A DNA stretch of 9,818 nucleotides from Lachnoclostridium sp. UBA6475 (GTDB lineage Bacteria > Bacillota > Clostridia > Lachnospirales > Lachnospiraceae): assembly GCA_002435545.1 (NCBI GenBank), contig DJNB01000220.1, positions 3,762-13,579 on the forward strand, written 5' to 3'. Every line of letters begins with the position of its first letter. Within the stretch, counting starts at the first letter, position 1. Below, piece after piece: positions 6,919-9,818 of this stretch. The notes beneath the pieces are model-generated. The model saw only the letters and a list, made by a program, of their open reading frames with translations, was not told the DNA's origin and searched no databases. The position numbers and the translations under genes were made by a program.

Positions 6919-7926
6919 TTACAGAATCCATTTGCTTATATTCCATTGTCCCGTTTCACGATGGATGGAATATGTGTACAATTCTCCATCCGTATTCACA
7001 TATAGATCATATACATACACATTCGAATCACTTACTGTCTCACTTTGTTTTATCTCTCCTACTTTTTCCATCCTGCTCTCTCCTAATGTTGTTTCATAGA
7101 TTCCATTGGCTGTAAAAATATAAAGTTCTTCCTCTTCTGACACAGCATAGCAAATATAGTCATTTTTCGCCTGCCCATTTTCAAAATAATATGCACATGT
7201 CTCTTTTCCATCCTGTATATTGTATTGCCGGAGCATTCCTTCCCTATATACATATAGTGACTCTTCAGTCAACTTACAATCATACAAATCAAATGCATAC
7301 TCTGAAACAATCTGTTCCGTCCTTGTATTATAAACCACACTATAATACTCTGAAAATTGAATTACCACGTTATCCCCTTTGGCCGCACGTATCGTTGGTG
7401 CATTGTCGCCTGTTGTTTGTAAATTTCCCTCAAATCCTTTTAATTTCTTTTCTTTTATCTTCCCCTTTTGTAAATCCATGTAAAAAATCTGGTTTTCTTC
7501 CTCTTCTTCTTCCAATGAGAAATTTATGTACATTTTTTCCTGCTCTGGTTCTACAACAACTCCAAGCAGATTTGAAAATGTAAATGTTTCTTTCTCCCCT
7601 TTCCAGCCACATTGTTTATATGTCCATTTTCCATCTATCAGTGTTCCACAAACCATTTTCACTGCTTTCTGATGCTCTTGTACCATAAGAATTTCCATAT
7701 TGCCTTCTTCGTTCATATAAGTCGCCAGCGCTGGAGAAGTACCAGTTTCCTTTTGATCCGGATATGGAAATACTTTTTCTTTTACTTTTGTGGTCTCTTG
7801 TACCGATAACGTTTCTACCGGACTTTGACTCGATTTAATTACTGCGTTTTCATTGCTTTCGCATCCAGTTAATATTATTGCTAATAATGAAATAAGGCAG
7901 CTTACATTTACAATTTTTTTGTACAT
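6919..7926 (-). CDS. Predicted lipoprotein, propeller-like repeats, unknown function
   Basis: The 335-residue product has a lipoprotein signal peptide: KK at 3-4, a hydrophobic core (I5-L19) and the lipobox L19-T-G-C22, after which C22 would be lipidated and anchored to the outer face of the membrane. A polar linker (23-60) follows. The rest alternates short beta strands and turns (YVYREGMLRQYNIQDG near 226-241, ELYIFTANGIYET near 267-279, ELYTYSIHRETGQWNI near 315-330), which suggests beta-propeller-like blades. A run of six glutamates occurs at 139-144. The start at 7926 is preferred over the ATG at 7932, because GGAGG is 7 nt from the former and only 1 nt from the latter. It is the first gene of the cassette behind the promoter at 8005-8033. 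A sensor or binding partner for the neighbouring kinase is possible but unproven. Confidence 0.85.
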   Translation of the reverse strand: MYKKIVNVSCLISLLAIILTGCESNENAVIKSSQSPVETLSVQETTKVKEKVFPYPDQKETGTSPALATYMNEEGNMEILMVQEHQKAVKMVCGTLIDGKWTYKQCGWKGEKETFTFSNLLGVVVEPEQEKMYINFSLEEEEEENQIFYMDLQKGKIKEKKLKGFEGNLQTTGDNAPTIRAAKGDNVVIQFSEYYSVVYNTRTEQIVSEYAFDLYDCKLTEESLYVYREGMLRQYNIQDGKETCAYYFENGQAKNDYICYAVSEEEELYIFTANGIYETTLGESRMEKVGEIKQSETVSDSNVYVYDLYVNTDGELYTYSIHRETGQWNISKWIL

Positions 7927-7933
7927 CTTCATT

Positions 7934-7938
7934 CCTCC
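7934..7938 (-). promoter_or_regulatory. Ribosome binding site deciding the lipoprotein start
   Basis: GGAGG on the minus strand is 7 nt from the ATG at 7926, an ideal distance, but only 1 nt from the in-frame ATG at 7932. The shorter protein is therefore the likely one. Confidence 0.75.
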
Positions 7939-7963
7939 AATCAGAATATTATTCTTATTTTAC

Positions 7964-7999
7964 CAAACTTGGCACATAAAAACTTATGTGCCAAGTTTG
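7964..7999. repeat. Perfect 16-bp inverted repeat at the predicted start site
   Basis: The arms 7964-7979 and 7984-7999 are perfect reverse complements around a 4-nt loop (core ACTTGGCACATAA). The outer edge coincides with the predicted transcription start (about 7998) of the lipoprotein promoter. No U-tract follows on either strand, so it does not look like a standard terminator. It could be an operator for a dimeric repressor, a stabilising hairpin at the mRNA 5' end, or a barrier to read-through from the kinase gene. Confidence 0.85.
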
Positions 8000-8004
8000 A
8001 GTTC

Positions 8005-8033
8005 ATTATAAGCGCCTTTTCTTTTATCCACAA
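8005..8033 (-). promoter_or_regulatory. Sigma-A type promoter for the lipoprotein cassette
   Basis: On the minus strand TTGTGG (8028-8033) and a perfect TATAAT (8005-8010) are separated by exactly 17 bp. The -35 box begins 18 bp after the kinase stop codon. The predicted start near 7998 lies at the edge of the 16-bp inverted repeat. Confidence 0.7.
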
Positions 8034-8051
8034 GGGGGTCTGCCTATCTGG

Positions 8052-9191
8052 TCATTTTGACATCCCATTTAGCAGGATGGAAAGAGAAAATACCCCGGCT
8101 CCCATATGAATGGATACATTTCCACCGCATTTTTCCACTCCGTTTTGTATGTTTTTCAACCCAAATCCGTGCAGAAATTTATCTTCTTTGGACGTTTCAA
8201 AATATTTTCGTTTACGGTCTTCCGGGTAAGAATTTTCAAAAAGAATATACACGCCATCTCCCGCTTCTGTAATATCTACTTTAACAAATGCCTTCTCCCG
8301 TGGCACTTCGTCGCACGCCTCAATGGCATTGTCTAACGCATTGGCAAAAACAGAACATAAATAGACACTTTTAAACTCCGACAAACGTGTCGTCTGCGCC
8401 ACCATCTGAAAGTCTATTTCTTTGCTGTGCGCCTCTTTTTCCTTCTCCATCAAAATCGTGTCTACAAGCGCATTTCCAGTAACTACACTGCGTTCCACAG
8501 ACTGCATGGAATCCGCTAATTGTTCGATATAACCTTGTATTTCTCCCGGCTGCTCTTTCTTTAAATTTTCGAATGCTTCCATATATTTACTCATGTCATG
8601 GGTAAGTTTACGAAGCTTATCTTCGGCAAGCATTTTCGATTGATAAAATTCCAGCTGGCGCATCCGGATCTTTTCCATATCTTCGTATTCTTTCTGTTGC
8701 TTTTTCATCTCATAATACTTCTCAATTTTGAAAAAGATTACGAGGATCACCGCATATAAAAGCAGGCACAGGAAAAAGCAGCATCCCACCTTATATACAT
8801 CCATGTATATAAACGTATACTGGAAATACAGCCCTGCCGCCAGTACAACGAGGGAAAGCACCGCCATACTCATTTTTTCGAAAACCGCCCTCGCAGACTG
8901 CCCTTTTCGCTCCGGGCGCATATGCGGCAGGATCCACAGCAAAAATGTATAGAGAGCCGTCGTCGTATATAATAATTCAAAATGAATCCCAAGTATACTA
9001 TTTTCATGGATATTTTCCCAAATCACCGTATACGGTTCTGCCAAAAAGGCTTCCCGGAAAATGTAATACCACAGAAATTCAATAAAAGCACAGATTGCCA
9101 TCGCTGCCAAACCAAGGAAAAAATCCCTCTTTTTCCGCAGCGGAAATATTGTACCTGCTCCTGCAATGATCATTGTTATAAAGAAAAACAT
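8052..9191 (-). CDS. GHKL-family sensor histidine kinase
   Basis: This 379-residue membrane kinase is the sensor partner of the LytTR regulator encoded just upstream. The N-terminal half has about five hydrophobic segments (about 1-18, 24-45, 66-88, 108-130, 134-156), as in AgrC-type and related sensors. A charged coiled-coil-like linker (about 157-195) leads to the probable phosphoacceptor H198 in LTHDMSKYM. The C-terminal ATPase is of the HATPase_c_5 type, with the N box NALDNAIEAC (284-293) and the G box HGFGLKNIQNG (341-351), both intact. The start at 9191 lies 7 bp after the regulator stop codon. Its only Shine-Dalgarno candidate, AAGGG, overlaps the end of the regulator gene at an 11-nt distance, which suggests translational coupling. 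No peptide-pheromone gene or processing protease is visible beside it, so the signal is unknown. Confidence 0.92.
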   Translation of the reverse strand: MFFFITMIIAGAGTIFPLRKKRDFFLGLAAMAICAFIEFLWYYIFREAFLAEPYTVIWENIHENSILGIHFELLYTTTALYTFLLWILPHMRPERKGQSARAVFEKMSMAVLSLVVLAAGLYFQYTFIYMDVYKVGCCFFLCLLLYAVILVIFFKIEKYYEMKKQQKEYEDMEKIRMRQLEFYQSKMLAEDKLRKLTHDMSKYMEAFENLKKEQPGEIQGYIEQLADSMQSVERSVVTGNALVDTILMEKEKEAHSKEIDFQMVAQTTRLSEFKSVYLCSVFANALDNAIEACDEVPREKAFVKVDITEAGDGVYILFENSYPEDRKRKYFETSKEDKFLHGFGLKNIQNGVEKCGGNVSIHMGAGVFSLSILLNGMSK

Positions 9192-9198
9192 ATGTATT

Positions 9199-9818
9199 TT
9201 ATCCCTTCTGCCTATCTGTTTCTGAAAGTCTGGTTAATTTCCTCCGGTAATACTCCATATACGTTTCTACAAATTCATCATACCGGTATTTGCTGATCGG
9301 AACGCCGTCTTCTCTCCCCTTGACAAAGGCAAGATGCGGACTGCTCTGATACGACGTGATCCACATGAGGTTTACCAGAAAACTTTTGTGCGTCTGAACC
9401 AAAAGATCTTTGACATCCTGCTTTTTCACTTCCTTCAGCGACCCGGTTCCCCGGAGTTTCCTTCCATCTGCCAGATGATAGATCAGTTTATGGCGGTACA
9501 CTTCTACGTATAGCAGCTGGCTCATCGCAATCATCGTAACTTCTCCGTTAAAGGAAACCGCCAGATCATAACTGCTTTCCCGGATCCTGCGGAATGCCTT
9601 TTCCAGTTCCCTGCCTACCGTTTCTTCGGAAAATGGCTTTACGATATAGCCGGATGCCTCGACGCGGTAGCCATCGAGTGCATACTGCCGGTGCGACGTG
9701 GAAAAGATGATAACCACTTCCTCATCGGTCTTTCGAATATTTTCTGCCAGATGTACTCCGTCAATTCCCGTCATCTCTACATCTAAGATCAATATGTCGT
9801 ACTGTTTCTCATACGCAA
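9199..9818 (-). CDS. LytTR-family response regulator, N-terminus beyond window
   Basis: The frame enters from the right edge, so the start is missing; 205 residues are visible. The receiver domain contains the phosphoacceptor aspartate in ILILDVEM (codon 9781-9783), the conserved serine/threonine region FSTSH and the conserved lysine in YIVKPF. A LytTR DNA-binding domain follows, recognisable by LLYVEVYRHKLIYH, the THKSFLVNL segment and the closing GVPISKYRYDEF. Such regulators bind pairs of short direct repeats upstream of target promoters and activate them when phosphorylated. The cognate kinase gene begins 7 bp after its stop codon. Only about 45-50 residues of the receiver should be missing. 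Confidence 0.93.
   Translation of the reverse strand, partial: AYEKQYDILILDVEMTGIDGVHLAENIRKTDEEVVIIFSTSHRQYALDGYRVEASGYIVKPFSEETVGRELEKAFRRIRESSYDLAVSFNGEVTMIAMSQLLYVEVYRHKLIYHLADGRKLRGTGSLKEVKKQDVKDLLVQTHKSFLVNLMWITSYQSSPHLAFVKGREDGVPISKYRYDEFVETYMEYYRRKLTRLSETDRQKG

Noticed and set aside
7191..7583. Open frame of 130 codons on the plus strand opposite the lipoprotein gene
   Set aside because: The opposite strand encodes a complete lipoprotein with signal peptide, lipobox and ribosome binding site; this frame is a shadow.
7964..7999. Inverted repeat as an intrinsic terminator of the kinase operon
   Set aside because: The stem is strong enough, but the bases that follow on the minus strand are GTAAAATAAG rather than a T-run, and a promoter lies directly upstream.
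7942..8007. A 21-codon frame on the minus strand upstream of the lipoprotein, considered as a signal peptide precursor
   Set aside because: Its ATG overlaps the -10 box and would not be transcribed from that promoter, there is no ribosome binding site, and most codons come from the inverted repeat.

Overview
The window looks like chromosome from a low-to-mid GC Firmicute, most likely a gut Lachnospiraceae. The grounds are the GHKL/LytTR two-component pair, the multi-PAS signalling protein, the large GH2 enzyme with Lachnospiraceae-style accessory domains, purine-rich Shine-Dalgarno sites, and sigma-A type promoters with 17-bp spacers. This assignment is inference from protein style, not a database match. 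No rRNA, tRNA, CRISPR array, transposase or phage gene was seen.

Left block (1-2130, minus strand): a GNAT acetyltransferase gene is followed after 19 bp by a long multi-PAS protein whose C-terminus runs off the left edge. Both are probably transcribed from one promoter at 2102-2130. That promoter interlocks with a promoter on the opposite strand (2086-2114), which drives an 1180-residue GH2 glycoside hydrolase (2165-5707). The enzyme is probably a cytoplasmic beta-galactosidase-like protein with two CBM6-like modules at its end. No transporter or sugar regulator lies beside it here.

Middle (5708-5907): a 200-bp gap holds a near-consensus promoter, two stem-loops and a strong bidirectional terminator. 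This is the layout of an unannotated small RNA of about 85-90 nt. A further hairpin sits just after the stop codon of the converging gene.

Right block (5908-9818, minus strand, read right to left): a LytTR response regulator (cut by the right edge), a GHKL sensor histidine kinase, then a 125-bp gap with a good promoter and a perfect 16-bp inverted repeat at its predicted start site. Three genes of unknown function follow: a lipoprotein, a zinc-ribbon membrane protein and a 97-residue acidic protein. The working inference is that the two-component system senses something at the membrane and that the three-gene envelope cassette is its output or accessory module. The cassette is visibly more AT-rich than the kinase, regulator and GH2 genes.

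The parts most worth following up are the putative small RNA, the inverted repeat at the lipoprotein promoter, the unknown cassette beside the LytTR system, and the interlocked divergent promoters.
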